A stretch of 64,000 nt of DNA, from assembly GCA_963819855.1 (NCBI GenBank), contig CAWFYC010000023.1, forward strand, positions 248,001 through 312,000, read 5' to 3'. Source of the stretch: JAMXLO01 sp963819855. Its GTDB lineage: Bacteria > Pseudomonadota > Alphaproteobacteria > Acetobacterales > Acetobacteraceae. The notes under the pieces are model-generated. The model had not been told where the DNA came from and made no database searches. It saw only the letters and a program-made list of their open reading frames with translations. Below, one piece after another: positions 43,411 to 53,204 of this stretch (the stretch's first letter is position 1; every line of letters begins with the position of its first letter). The position numbers were made by a program, and so were the translations under genes.

Positions 43411-43859
43411 GTTACCTGATCGATACCAACATCATTTCCGAAGTCCGGAAGGGCGCGCGTTGCGACGCACACGTGTCCGCCTGGTATGCGTCGATCGCCG
43501 ATGACGATCTCTATCTGAGCACCCTCGTCCTTGCCGAGATCCGAAAGGGCGTTGAACTCGCGCGTCCGCGGGATGCCGGCAAGGCAGTGGCGCTCGAACG
43601 CTGGCTGCGGGAAATCGAGGTCGCATTCGATGGACGCGTGCTTGGGATCGACCACGCCGTCTCCGATCAATGGGGTCGGATGAGCGCCATCAGACCCATT
43701 CCGGTCATCGACGGCCTGCTCGCGGCGACTGCATCGGTCAATGGCCTGACGCTGGTAACGCGCAACGATCGCGATGTGGCTGGCCTCGGCGCAAGTGTGC
43801 TCAACCCATTCAGGGGCGCCGAGGCCTCCTCGACGGGATTGGGTGGTCGGGCAACGTAG
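43407..43859 (+). CDS. vapC: VapC toxin, PIN-domain ribonuclease
   Basis: 150 residues from GTG 43407. Acidic site residues: Asp6 in YLIDTNIISEVRKG, Glu in LSTLVLAEIRKGVELAR (about 37-53) and Asp in PVIDGLLAATASVNG (about 99-113), then LVTRNDRDVAGLG. FitB/StbB-like branch of PIN toxins. Translationally coupled to its antitoxin. Confidence 0.9.
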   Translation: MSYLIDTNIISEVRKGARCDAHVSAWYASIADDDLYLSTLVLAEIRKGVELARPRDAGKAVALERWLREIEVAFDGRVLGIDHAVSDQWGRMSAIRPIPVIDGLLAATASVNGLTLVTRNDRDVAGLGASVLNPFRGAEASSTGLGGRAT

Positions 43860-43995
43860 CGCGGCGCGTTCGCTGAGTTGCGCCACCGGGTCATCGCCGA
43901 GCATGAGAAGTTCCAGCCTCATGGCCGCTTGTATCCCATCCCTTGGCACCAACGGCCATTGGTTGCATTGACCGTGTGGCGGCAGGAGGGCGCGG

Positions 43996-45240
43996 ATGGA
44001 CCAGGCAGCAGCGGCAGTCAGCGAGCAGCGGCAATGGGACCGGCTGATGGCGATGGCCAGGATCGGCGCCATCCCAGGCGACGGCGTCAACCGCGCCTGC
44101 CTGACCGAGCTTGATCGCCAGGCGCGCCGGCTGCTGATCGGCTGGGCGAAGGAGATCGGCGCCAGCATATCGGTCGATGCTGCCGCCAACCTCTGGCTGC
44201 GCCGCGAAGGCAACGATCCGCACGCCGCCGCCGTAGTGACCGGCAGCCACATGGACACCCAGCCAAACGGTGGCCGGTTCGACGGCATCTATGGCGTGAT
44301 CGCCGGACTGGAGGCGCTGACCGCGCTGCACGACGCCAACGCAACGTTGCGCCGCCCGGTCGAGGTGGTGGCATGGACCAACGAGGAGGGCGGCCGCTTC
44401 GCCCCTGGCTGCATGGGCAGCATGGCGTGGAGTGGCTGCCGCCGCATCGACGAGTTCGCCGATGTGGCCGATCCCGACCATGTCCGCTTTGCCGACGCGC
44501 TGGCCGCGCACCATAGCGCCGAGGCGGACCTGCCGCGCCGCCCGCTCGGCAGCCAGCCGCACGCCTATGTCGAGGCGCATATCGAGCAGGGGCCGCGACT
44601 GGAGGCCGAGGGACACGACATCGGAGTCGTCACCGGCATCCAGGGCAGTCGCTGGTTCACCGTGACGCTCACCGGCGAGACCGCGCACGCCGGCACCACG
44701 CCGCTCGTGCTGCGACACGACGCGGTACAGGACATGGTCCGGGCCATCGCGGCACTGAACGCGCTGATGCACGACCCACACGACGTATTGCGCTTCACCG
44801 TCGGGCGCATCGTGGTGGAGCCGAACACGTCGAACTCGGTCGCGAGCCGTGCCAGCTTCACCATCGATTTCCGCCATCCCGACAAGGACGTCCTGCTGGC
44901 GCGCGGCGATGCGGTGGCCGGCGTGGTGCAGGCGGCGGTGCGCAACGCCGGCGTGACAGTGCAGGAGACGTTCCACGCGCTGCCGGTCGCGTTTGCGCCG
45001 GCCGTGATCGAGACAGTGGAACACGCGGCTTCGCAGCAGGGATATCGCCACATGCGCTTGCCGTCAGGCGCGTTTCACGACGCGCAATTCGTGATGCCGG
45101 TGTGTCCGACCGGGATGATCTTCGTGCCGTGCCACAAGGGTATCAGCCACAATCCGGCCGAGTATGCTACGCCGGCGCAACTGGCGGCGGGTACCCGCGT
45201 GCTGACGCTGGCAGTGGCCAAGCTGGCGGAAACCGCATGA
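43996..45240 (+). CDS. M20-family Zn amidase (allantoate/N-carbamoyl amino acid hydrolase type)
   Basis: 414 residues. Binuclear metal ligands all visible: His in VVTGSHMDTQPNGGRFDGIY (also the bridging Asp), the Glu pair in WTNEEGGRFAPGCMGS (about 122-137), His in YVEAHIEQGPRLE (about 194-206) and C-terminal His in GISHNPAEYATP (about 386-397). SRWFTVTLTGETAHAGTTPL is the dimerisation lid. Hydrolyses ureido or carbamoyl groups of amino-acid derivatives, as in purine or hydantoin breakdown. No partner genes nearby. Confidence 0.92.
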   Translation: MDQAAAAVSEQRQWDRLMAMARIGAIPGDGVNRACLTELDRQARRLLIGWAKEIGASISVDAAANLWLRREGNDPHAAAVVTGSHMDTQPNGGRFDGIYGVIAGLEALTALHDANATLRRPVEVVAWTNEEGGRFAPGCMGSMAWSGCRRIDEFADVADPDHVRFADALAAHHSAEADLPRRPLGSQPHAYVEAHIEQGPRLEAEGHDIGVVTGIQGSRWFTVTLTGETAHAGTTPLVLRHDAVQDMVRAIAALNALMHDPHDVLRFTVGRIVVEPNTSNSVASRASFTIDFRHPDKDVLLARGDAVAGVVQAAVRNAGVTVQETFHALPVAFAPAVIETVEHAASQQGYRHMRLPSGAFHDAQFVMPVCPTGMIFVPCHKGISHNPAEYATPAQLAAGTRVLTLAVAKLAETA

Positions 45241-45472
45241 CGCTTGCACACTCGTAATCTATACGTAATAATATCTCGACGGATCTGTCGGCTGGGAACC
45301 GGGTCGTTGCACGATCTGCAAGCGGTAATGCGCCTGATACTGATCGGGGCACTGGTCTTAGCCGCGAAGTCCGTGTACAGGCCGGCTGCGACAACGCAGC
45401 GCTGCACGCCGGCATCGCAACGCTGCGGCCGCATCGGGCGAGCACCCTGTTCGCGCCGCCGAAAATCCGGCG

Positions 45473-45910
45473 ATGCAGGCCGCGATGAACCAAGGCGAGC
45501 GGGAGTTGTCGCATCAGGAGCTGTTCGGTGTGACGTCGCCCGAGGCGGTTGGCGCCCTGCTGCACGATGTTTTCGCCGGCGCAGCGTCCGCGCTGGTCAT
45601 CTTCCGCCACGGCACCTTCGTCCTGACAGACGCAGCACTTGATGACGCCGCCGCGCAGGCGCGTGCGACCATCGCAGAGGACGGACCTGCAGTGGCTGGC
45701 GGACCGCACGGCGATTTCGGAACCCATCAACTGACCGACGGCCGCGGTTACCTGGTGACTGCACACAACGAGCGGATGTTCACCTACATCGCGCCACGTC
45801 AATTATCCTCGGCGGATCCCAATCCATTGTCGGTCGGCTTGTTCGGCAGGAATATGCGTCACCAGGACAGCCAGGAGCTCGCGATCATGCGGGTCGTCCC
45901 GCTTCGGTGA
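45473..45910 (+). CDS. Hypothetical protein
   Basis: 145 residues, not recognised. HQELFGVTSPEAVGALLHDV and ALVIFRHGTFVLTDAALD are followed by HGDFGTHQLTDGRGYLVTAHN, giving an alpha-beta protein with several His residues. No signal peptide. The 232 bases upstream hold only an AT-rich patch (TATACGTAATAATA near 45261) that could be a promoter. Confidence 0.55.
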   Translation: MQAAMNQGERELSHQELFGVTSPEAVGALLHDVFAGAASALVIFRHGTFVLTDAALDDAAAQARATIAEDGPAVAGGPHGDFGTHQLTDGRGYLVTAHNERMFTYIAPRQLSSADPNPLSVGLFGRNMRHQDSQELAIMRVVPLR

Positions 45911-45948
45911 CGGCGCGCAGACACCTGCCGGCGACTGTCCACAACCAG

Positions 45949-46588
45949 CTACGCCCGCGACGTTGGCTGCTTCGCGCGCTTGCCCTCGTCCGATGCGCGC
46001 CACAGGTACCACGCCGCGATCGAACGATGCGGCGCCCACGCCAGCTCCGATCTCCGCCAACGCCTTCGGTTTCGGCTGCGCGTCCAGGCCATACAGCACC
46101 CGATAGCCGTCGCGCACGCCGAAATCGTCCACCGGCAGCACGTCGGGGCGGCCGAGGGTGAAGATCAGCAGCATCTCCACCGTCCAACGTCCGACGCCAC
46201 GGATCGAGGTCAGCCGCTCGATCAGCGCCTCGTCGGACAGGCGCGCCGCGCCGCGCCGCGTCGGCACCGTGCCATCCAGCGTCGCGGCGCAAATCGCCCG
46301 CATGGCGGTGATCTTCGCACCGGAGAAGCCGCATGTCCGCAATTCGGCCTCGGGACTGGCCAGCACCAGGTCCGGTGGTGGGAAAGCACCGGCCGGATAC
46401 AGCGCCTCGAACCGCGCCAGGATCGCCAGTGCCGCCCGTCCATGCAGTTGCTGGTGCGCGATCGCGCGCATCAGCGCCTCGTATGGGCTCGATTTGCGCT
46501 GGACCCCCAGCCGCGGCGGACCCACCCGCCGGATCAGGGCGGCAAATGTCCGGTCGCGTCGGAGATGGCGCAGCGCTTCCTCGCTCAT
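45949..46588 (-). pseudogene. AlkA-type DNA-3-methyladenine glycosylase, frameshifted
   Basis: From ATG 46588: YEALMRAIAHQQLHGRAALA, GFSGAKITAMRAICAATLDG and the helix-hairpin-helix with catalytic Asp LTSIRGVGRWTVEMLLIFTL then RPDVLPVDDFGVRDGY. After EIGA (near 46045) one extra base shifts the frame; the right continuation APHRSIAAWYLWRASDEGKR is in the next frame and stops at 45949. A base excision repair enzyme for alkylated bases, about 213 residues when corrected. Likely sequence error. Confidence 0.8.
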
Positions 46589-46668
46589 AGCCGGGCTTAT
46601 CGCCGCGTCATTAGCACACCGCAACCGTGACTTGCGTCCGACCCCCTGCCGCGCGGTAAGATGTGGCC

Positions 46669-46875
46669 ATGCAGCAGGAACGTCCCTGGCAGATCGATGA
46701 GGACGACGAGGCCGCCGAACGCCAGACGGCCAGCCTGGCGGGTGTGGCCGTCACGCTGCTGCTGCTGGTGGTCGGTCTGTTTTTGGTGCGCGAACTGCAC
46801 GCCAAGTCGGCGGTCGAGGACTGCCTGATGGCCGGCCGCATCCAGTGCGACTGGCTCGTGCAAGGCCATATGTAG
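46669..46875 (+). CDS. Small single-pass membrane protein
   Basis: 68 residues. An acidic N-terminus (IDEDDEAAERQ) precedes one transmembrane helix (SLAGVAVTLLLLVVGLFLVR, about 23-42) and a short tail with two Cys (VEDCLMAGRIQCDW). Not recognised; conserved-looking in layout. Lies between two metabolic genes of the same direction. Confidence 0.55.
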   Translation: MQQERPWQIDEDDEAAERQTASLAGVAVTLLLLVVGLFLVRELHAKSAVEDCLMAGRIQCDWLVQGHM

Positions 46876-46939
46876 CAGCCCGATTGACGCCCGCCCCGTC
46901 TCTGTTCAGCGTGCCGGCCCTTGCAGCTTGGGGACCGAC

Positions 46940-47635
46940 ATGCGAATTGCGGACATGGACTGGCGCATGGTGGAGGATTGGGTCCGTCACGACGATCGCT
47001 GTGCGTTGCCCCTCGGCAGCACCGAGCAACATGCCGGACTGTCGCTGGCGACCGACGCGATCCTCGCCGAACGCGTCGCGGTCGAGGCTGCCGAACCGCT
47101 CGGCGTGCCGGTGTTCCCTGTCCTGCCCTACGGCCTGACGCCGTATTTCACCGCCTTTCCCGGCACCGTCACGCTGCGCGTCGCGACCTATGCCGCGGTG
47201 CTGCGCGATGTGCTGGACAGCCTGATGCAGGCCGGCTTCCGCCGTGTGCTGATCGTCAATGGCCATGGCGGCAATGCGCCCGCCGGATCGGTCGCGCAGG
47301 AATGGATGATGGACAACCCCGAGGCGCATGTCCGCTTCCACGACTGGTGGCGCGCACCGCTCACCGCCGCGGCGGTGCGGGCGATCGATCCGGTCGCCAG
47401 CCACGCGAGCTGGATGGAGAACTTCCCCTGGACGCGCCTGCCGAACCGTCCGCCGCAGGAAGGCATCAAGCGCATGGTCGATACCGACCGCCTGCGCACG
47501 CTGCCGCCGTTCGAAGTGCGCACGCTGATCGATGACGGCAATTTCGGCGGCCGCTATCAGCGCGACGATTCCGAGATGCTGGAGATCTGGGACGTCGCGG
47601 TGCAGGAAACGCGCGCGCTGCTGGAGACGCTGGTG
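46940..47635 (+). CDS. Creatininase-family amidohydrolase
   Basis: 232 residues. Metal ligands: Glu and His in LPLGSTEQHAGLSLATDAIL (about 25-44, with the Asp), His in VLIVNGHGGNAPAG (about 105-118) and Glu in YQRDDSEMLEIWDVAVQETR. Hydrolyses cyclic amides or formamides in relatives. It reads straight into the ketopantoate reductase with no stop. At the junction TGATG suggests an ordinary stop/start overlap lost by a small indel, since relatives end just after ETRALLET. Confidence 0.82.
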
Positions 47636-48664
47636 ATGCCCGAGCGGATCCTGATCTGGGGTGCCGGCGCGATCGGCGGTTCGGTCGGTGCGTGGCTGAA
47701 GCGTGCCGGCCATGACATCAGCTTCGTCGACGTGGTGCCGGAGCATGTCGCGGCGATCCGCGGCACTGGCCTGCGCATCACCGGGCCGGTCGAGGAATTC
47801 ACCGTCACCGCGCCGGCGTTCACGCCGGAGGAACTGACCGGCACCTGGCGGCACATCTTCCTGGCGGTGAAGGCGCAGCACACCGAGGCCGCGACCCGCG
47901 CGCTGACGCCATATCTGGCGCAGGACGGCTACGTGCTGTCGCTGCAGAACGGCCTCAACGAGCTGATCATCCAGCGCATCGTCGGCCGCGACCGCACGAT
48001 CGGCGCCTTCATCAATTTCGGCGCCGACTGGATGGCGCCGGGCGAGATCCTGTTCGGCAATCGCGGCGCCGTCGTGCTGGGCGAACTCGACGGCGCGATG
48101 ACGCCGCGTCTCGAAGCGCTGCACGCGGTGATGCGCGACTTCGAGCCGGACGCGATCACCACGCCCGACATCTGGTCGTATCTCTGGGGCAAGCTCGGCT
48201 ATGGCGCGATGCTGTTCGCCCAGGCGCTCGGCCAGAAGGGCATCGCCGACTGCCTGGCGCGGCCGGAACTGCTTGGCCTGTGGCGCCGCCTCGGCGAGGA
48301 GGCGATCGTCGTGGCGCAGGCCGAGGGCGTCGAGCCGCGCGGCTTCAACGGCTACGACATCGAGGCGTTCAAGCCCGGCGCCAGCGAGGACGCCGCGCAA
48401 GCAGAGCGTCGCCGCGATGGTGGCGTTCAACCGCACCAGCGCGAAGACACATTCCGGCGTGTGGCGCGACCTTGCCGTCCGCAAGCGCCGCACCGAGGTG
48501 GATGTGCAGATCGCCCCGATCGCCGAGATCGGCGCGCGCCACGGCATCGACTGCCGCGCCACGCGCAAGCTGGTCGCGATGATCCACGAGGTGGAGGAGG
48601 GCCGCCGCCCGATGACCGACGACAACCTGCTGGAACTGGCGCGGGTGCAACTAGGAAGCCATGA
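47636..48664 (+). pseudogene. panE: Ketopantoate reductase, frameshifted near the 3' end
   Basis: From ATG 47636: ILIWGAGAIGGSVGAWLKRA (NADPH loop), FLAVKAQHTEAA with Lys of the active site, LSLQNGLNELIIQRIVG and LWGKLGYGAMLFAQALG. Near 48395 the frame changes; the true C-terminus (VAAMVAFNRTSAKTHSGVWR, DLAVRKRRTEVD, LVAMIHEVEEGRRPMTDDNL) is in another frame. A further shift near 48640 is needed to reach the TGA overlapping moeA. Converts ketopantoate to pantoate for coenzyme A, if intact; ApbA/PanE relatives with other substrates are possible. Confidence 0.78.
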
Positions 48665-49871
48665 TCTCCGTCGAGGAAGCCCGCGAACCGCATCCTGGCC
48701 GACCTTCAGCCGACGCCGGCGGAGATCGTCGCGCTGGCCGACGCCTGGGGCCGCGTCACCGCCACACCGGTGATCGCACGCCTGACGCAGCCGCCGGCCG
48801 ATGTCTCGGCCATGGACGGCTACGCACTGCGCGCCGCTGACGGCACGCTCGGCGCCATGCTGCACGTGATCGGCAGCGCACCGGCCGGCCATCCGTTCGA
48901 CGGCACGCGTCGGCACCTGGCCAGGCAGTGCGCCTGTTCACCGGCAGCGTCGTCCCGCAGGGCGCCGACGCCATCCTGCTGCAGGAGGACGCCACCGCCT
49001 CCGGCACCGAGGTCCGGGTGAACGAGGCCGTCGTCGCCGGGCGCCATATCCGCCGCGCCGGCCAGGATTTCGCCGCCGGCGACACCGTGGTTCCCGCCGG
49101 CCGCCGCCTGACCGCGCGCGACATCGGACTGGCCGCCGCCGCCAACCACCCCTGGCTGACCGTGCATCGCCGTCCGCGCGTCGCGATCCTCGCCACCGGC
49201 GACGAGATCGCCATGCCGGGCGAGCCGATCCCGTCCGGCGGCATCGTCAGTTCCAACTCGCATGCGCTGGCCGCCCTGGTGCGCGCCGCCGGCGGCGAGC
49301 CGGTCGTTCTGCCGGTCGCCGCCGACACCCGCGAGGCGGTCGCCGCGGTGGCCGATGCGGTGCACGGCATGGACATGCTGGTCACCACGGGCGGCGCCTC
49401 GGTGGGCGACCACGACCTCGTCATCGAAAGCCTGAAGACGCGCGGCCTGGAGCTGGATTTCTGGCAGATCGCCATGCGGCCCGGAAAACCGCTGCTGTTC
49501 GGCACGGCTCGGCCCGGTGACGGTGCTCGGGCTGCCCGGCAATCCGGTTTCGGCACTGGTCTGCTCGATCCTGTTCCTGCTGCCGGCGCTCAGCCGGCTC
49601 TCCGGCCTGCCTGCCGCGACCGCCGCCGACCGTGCAGGCGATCGCCGGCGCCGCGCTGCGCGCCAACGACCATCGCGCCGACCACCTGCGCGCCACTGTG
49701 GCGACCGATTCGCAGGGTCGGATCGTGGTCACGCCATTCCCGGTCCAGGATTCGGCGATGCTGCGCCGGCTCGCCCTCGCGGACGCCCTGATTCTGCGCG
49801 CGCCGAACGCGCCGGCGTCGCCGGAGGGCAGCGAGGTCACGGTGATTCGCCTCGATTCGCTCGGCCTTTGA
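48661..49871 (+). pseudogene. moeA: Molybdopterin molybdenumtransferase MoeA, frameshifted
   Basis: MISVEEARE opens the gene; four joins (near 48690, 48907, 49510 and 49617) restore a full MoeA: TQPPADVSAMDGYALRAADG, FTGSVVPQGADAILLQEDAT, VAILATGDEIAMPGEPIPSG, MLVTTGGASVGDHDLVIESL, then VTVLGLPGNPVSALVC and the C-terminal LPLAD-type end DALILRAPNAPASPEGSEVT. MoeA inserts molybdate into adenylylated molybdopterin. Its start overlaps the ketopantoate reductase stop (ATGA). All motifs remain, so the shifts are probably errors. Confidence 0.85.
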
Positions 49872-49918
49872 CGCGGTTTTTTCGCGTCACGGTTCAGGAA
49901 ATCTTGACGACGCGGTGC

Positions 49919-49933
49919 GAACCTATCTAGAAC
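49919..49933 (+). promoter_or_regulatory. LexA (SOS) box upstream of lexA
   Basis: GAAC-CTATCTA-GAAC, an exact match to the alphaproteobacterial LexA site GAAC-N7-GAAC (the complement of GTTC-N7-GTTC), 64 bases before the lexA ATG. TTGACG at 49904-49909 is a good -35, placing the box over the promoter. Indicates autorepression of lexA. Confidence 0.85.
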
Positions 49934-49997
49934 ACCGTCCAGTTGCCGATTTGTTCCATCACGAGCACTCGGCGCCTGAGGGGAAAGATCGCGCGCC

Positions 49998-50719
49998 ATG
50001 CTGACACAAAAAGCAGTACGAACTGCTGCTGTACATCGACCATCATCTCAAGCAGACCGGCTTCTCGCCGAGCTTCGAGGAGATGAAGGACGCGCTCAAG
50101 CTGAAGTCGAAGTCCGGCATTCACCGGTTGATCTCGGCGCTGGAGGAGCGCGGTTTCCTCGGCCGTCGCCGTCACCGCGCCCGGGCGCTGGAAGTGCTGC
50201 GGCTGCCGGAAAACCTTGCCGCGCGCGGCAGCGATGAGCATCCCGCCGAGGACACCAGCCCGCCGTTCTCGCCCACCGTGATCCGCGGCGACTTCACACC
50301 GAAGATCGCCGGGCGTGCGCGCAGCCAACGACGCGGCGGCGATCCAGTTGCCGCTGTATGGCCGCATCGCCGCCGGCCTGCCGATCGAGGCGTTGCAGGA
50401 TCCCACCAGCTACGTGGACATACCGATGCACATGCTGGGCAGCGGCGAACACTATGCCCTGGAGGTCGCCGGCGACTCGATGGTCGAGGCCGGCATCCTC
50501 GACGGTGACACTGTCGTCATTCGCAAGAGCGACGCCGCGGAGACCGGTCAGATCGTCGTTGCGCTGGTGGACGATGCCGAGGTCACGCTGAAACGGCTGC
50601 GCCGCCGCGGCAACTCGATCGCGCTCGAACCGTGCAACGTCCGGCACGAGACACGCATCTTCCCGGCCGACCGGGTGAAGGTGCAAGGCAAGCTGGTGGC
50701 GCTGCTGCGGCGATACTGA
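49998..50719 (+). pseudogene. lexA: LexA repressor, frameshifted twice
   Basis: MLTQK is followed by a run of five A; with four, the frame continues QYELLLYIDHHLKQTGFSPS into FEEMKDALKLKSKSGIHRLI, the winged helix. A second shift near 50315 joins the C-terminal peptidase: cleavage site AAG in YGRIAAGLPIEAL, catalytic Ser in LEVAGDSMVEAGIL and Lys in ALVDDAEVTLKRLRRRG. Both domains are otherwise whole. Homopolymer length is a common sequencing error. Represses the SOS regulon, including itself through the upstream box. Confidence 0.88.
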
Positions 50720-50738
50720 GCACCCCTCGCGCCGCACA

Positions 50739-53054
50739 TCAGAACGTCAACCTGATGCCGCCGAAGCCGCCGGTCGGCGCGGCGAGACTGTAGCTGCGCG
50801 GGTTGGTGGCCCCGGGAGCCTGCGCGAGAAACACCGAACTGGTCGGCGAGAAGGTGCCGAACGTATAGTAGCGCGCGTTGGTGACATTCTCGACCCAGGC
50901 AAACAACTGGACATTCTTGGTCAACTGATAATTGGTACTGAGGTTCATGGTGAAATAGCCGGGCAGTGGCTTGGTAAGGTTGGCCTCGTCGCCGAACAGA
51001 TAGGCGCTGCTTGCCAGAATGGCCGTGACTCCGATGGTCCACTTGTCCGTCGCGTTGTAGTAGACGCCGAATTTGAGCTGGTTTGCCGGAATGCCGGGCA
51101 ACCGATTACCCGGCTGGATCGTGATATTGCCATTCGCATCCGCTGCCGGATTGCTGCCGGACCCTTCAACAAATCCGCTCTGAAATGTCGCGTCGATGTG
51201 GGTGTAGGCGATATAGGCGAGCCACCGGTCGGTCTTCAACTGCGCACCGACATCGAACCCCTGACGGCGCGTCTCGCCGATGTTGGCAAAGAAGGCGCGC
51301 CCCTGGGTCACGCTGTTGATGAATGCGATGTCGTTGTCGAGGGTACTGCGGAACAGCGCTAGGTTGTAACTTAGCTTTGCTCCATCGAACGGCGCGAAGC
51401 TGCCACGCACGCCGGCCTCCACCGTGTGCGACACCACCTGCTGAAGATCGGGGTCGCCGACGAAAAAGTTGGCCAGGCTGCACGAGTTCGTGGGCCCGGC
51501 ACACGAGAGCTCGGCCGGCGTGGGTGCGCGGTTCGCTACCGCATAACCGGCGTAGGCGGTGAGCCAGGGGCTGAACTGATAGCTGATTCCTGCGGCCGGA
51601 TTGAAATGGTTGTAGCTGTGATTGCCGGTCAGGTCGCCGCCGTTCTGATCGCTCAGGTCGATCATCGCCGCATTGAACCGTCCGGAGAGTGTCACCGCAA
51701 GCTGCGGCGTCAGGTTCAGCGTGTCGGTGATATACAACCCGTATGTGGCATTGGAAATTGCCACGCGGACCGGCGAGTTCGTGCCAGGCTCGTCGATCAC
51801 CACGCCTGGCCCGCCGAACACGCGGTCAAGCGGTGTCAGCCCACCGATAAACGAGACGGCGCTGAACATGGTCTGCGCCCCGTCATAGCTGAACCCCGCG
51901 ATGAAGTGATTCTTCAGCCCGAACAGATCGTCGGTATTCGTGATCTGGACCGATGTGCCATAGGCGTTGGTGTTGGTGGTCTGGTTGTCCAGCTCGGAAT
52001 ACTGACCGCCATTCAGGAAGTCCGGAATGAATGCGCCGCCCAGCGTGGTACTGAAGCCTCCGTCGAAGCACAGTAGCCCAGAGCCGTCGGTGCAGGGCGT
52101 ATCGTTCGGCGCGTTGCCGTTGGTGACGCGCTGCAGGAGATAGCGGTAATACGCCACGGCCTGCACCGAGGAGGTGTCGCTCAGATCGACGTTGCCGTTG
52201 AGGCTGACCGAGGCGTACTGGTTGCTGATCGAATTCGGTGCGGTGAATTGCGCGGCCGGGTCCGCGGCCAGCAGCTCGACCGGCGCAGTGCCGGGACCGT
52301 TGAGCTCGGAGTGCGCCGCCGTGATATTGAGGTGCAGCTCGGCGCGATCGCTGCGCCAGCCGACATCGGCGAAAATATTCTGCAGGTCGGTCGACTGCAG
52401 ATCACGCCAGCCGCCCTGGTGCAGCACCGTGCCGGCGACATAGGTCGATTCGTTGCCGATCTGCTTGCCGTACTGGAACTCGCCCTCAACCTGGCCGAAG
52501 GAACCGCCTGATGCATCACCCTCGAAGCCCTGCCAGGTGAACCCGTTCTTGAGCTGGACGTTCACCGCGCCGCCGAGCGCATTGAGGCCGAACACGGGAT
52601 TGGAACCCACGAGGTTGATCTTGTCGATGGCGATATCGGGGATGAGATCCCAGTCCACCGTGTCGCCGAATGGCTGATTGAATCGCATGCCGTTGACATA
52701 GACGGCGAGGCCTTGCGGGGTTCCTTGCAGTCCCGACGCGGCGAAGCCGTGATAGAACAGCGTCGGCTGATAGGGATTGCCCGAAGCGGAATCCAGGCTG
52801 ACGCCGCTCACCTCGCGGTTCAGCGAATTGACCAACTCGGAGGTTCCCTGTCGCCTGAGGTCGCCGCTGTCCAACACGTGGGTTTCCGCCGGGACCGTGT
52901 TCCGATCGATACCCGAGCCGATGAGCGGAGAGGCGCCCACCACCTCGACCTGCGGCAATTCGGTGACCGCCGGTGCCGCCGGCGGCGCGGTTTGCGCGGC
53001 CGCGCTGCCGCTCAGCAGGATCGCGATCGCCGCAATGATCGGGCCGCCTCGCAT
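50739..53054 (-). CDS. TonB-dependent outer membrane receptor
   Basis: 771 residues. Signal peptide to about residue 21 (SGSAAAQ), TonB box region LPQVEVVGAS, plug domain with NPYQPTLFYHGFAASGLQGT and GMRFNQPFGDTVDWDLIPDI, then a 22-strand barrel ending in the terminal aromatic GGFGGIRLTF. No siderophore-specific feature is recognisable. GGGGAGG precedes ATG 53054. It is divergent from a two-component system 150 bases away and a tonB gene lies beyond that, so the cluster forms a regulated uptake system. Cargo unknown; see the MoxY resemblance of the kinase. Confidence 0.93.
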   Translation of the reverse strand: MRGGPIIAAIAILLSGSAAAQTAPPAAPAVTELPQVEVVGASPLIGSGIDRNTVPAETHVLDSGDLRRQGTSELVNSLNREVSGVSLDSASGNPYQPTLFYHGFAASGLQGTPQGLAVYVNGMRFNQPFGDTVDWDLIPDIAIDKINLVGSNPVFGLNALGGAVNVQLKNGFTWQGFEGDASGGSFGQVEGEFQYGKQIGNESTYVAGTVLHQGGWRDLQSTDLQNIFADVGWRSDRAELHLNITAAHSELNGPGTAPVELLAADPAAQFTAPNSISNQYASVSLNGNVDLSDTSSVQAVAYYRYLLQRVTNGNAPNDTPCTDGSGLLCFDGGFSTTLGGAFIPDFLNGGQYSELDNQTTNTNAYGTSVQITNTDDLFGLKNHFIAGFSYDGAQTMFSAVSFIGGLTPLDRVFGGPGVVIDEPGTNSPVRVAISNATYGLYITDTLNLTPQLAVTLSGRFNAAMIDLSDQNGGDLTGNHSYNHFNPAAGISYQFSPWLTAYAGYAVANRAPTPAELSCAGPTNSCSLANFFVGDPDLQQVVSHTVEAGVRGSFAPFDGAKLSYNLALFRSTLDNDIAFINSVTQGRAFFANIGETRRQGFDVGAQLKTDRWLAYIAYTHIDATFQSGFVEGSGSNPAADANGNITIQPGNRLPGIPANQLKFGVYYNATDKWTIGVTAILASSAYLFGDEANLTKPLPGYFTMNLSTNYQLTKNVQLFAWVENVTNARYYTFGTFSPTSSVFLAQAPGATNPRSYSLAAPTGGFGGIRLTF

Positions 53055-53126
53055 GCCGGAACACCTCCCCTGGTCGCTGAGCACGCAATTAGGGCTTCAG
53101 AGGTGCCGGCTGGCTATGGCGCAAGT

Positions 53127-53141
53127 TCCCGATATTCGGGA
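53127..53141. promoter_or_regulatory. Palindromic operator candidate between receptor and kinase genes
   Basis: TCCCGA-TAT-TCGGGA is perfectly symmetrical. A second half-site TTCCC starts at 53148, two helical turns from the first TTCCC at 53126. Central position between divergent genes and beside a LuxR-type regulator gene suggests that regulator's binding site. Confidence 0.5.
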
Positions 53142-53204
53142 GAATAATTCCCAAAATCGCTGCCCGGAGTGCGCTGGGCACGCAATGCCGTGAGGAGGAA
53201 ACGG

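Noticed and set aside
49869..49889. TGACGCG-GTTTTTT-CGCGTCA palindrome at the moeA stop, as terminator
   Set aside because: The T-run is in the loop, not after the stem, so it is not an intrinsic terminator; left as an unexplained small hairpin.
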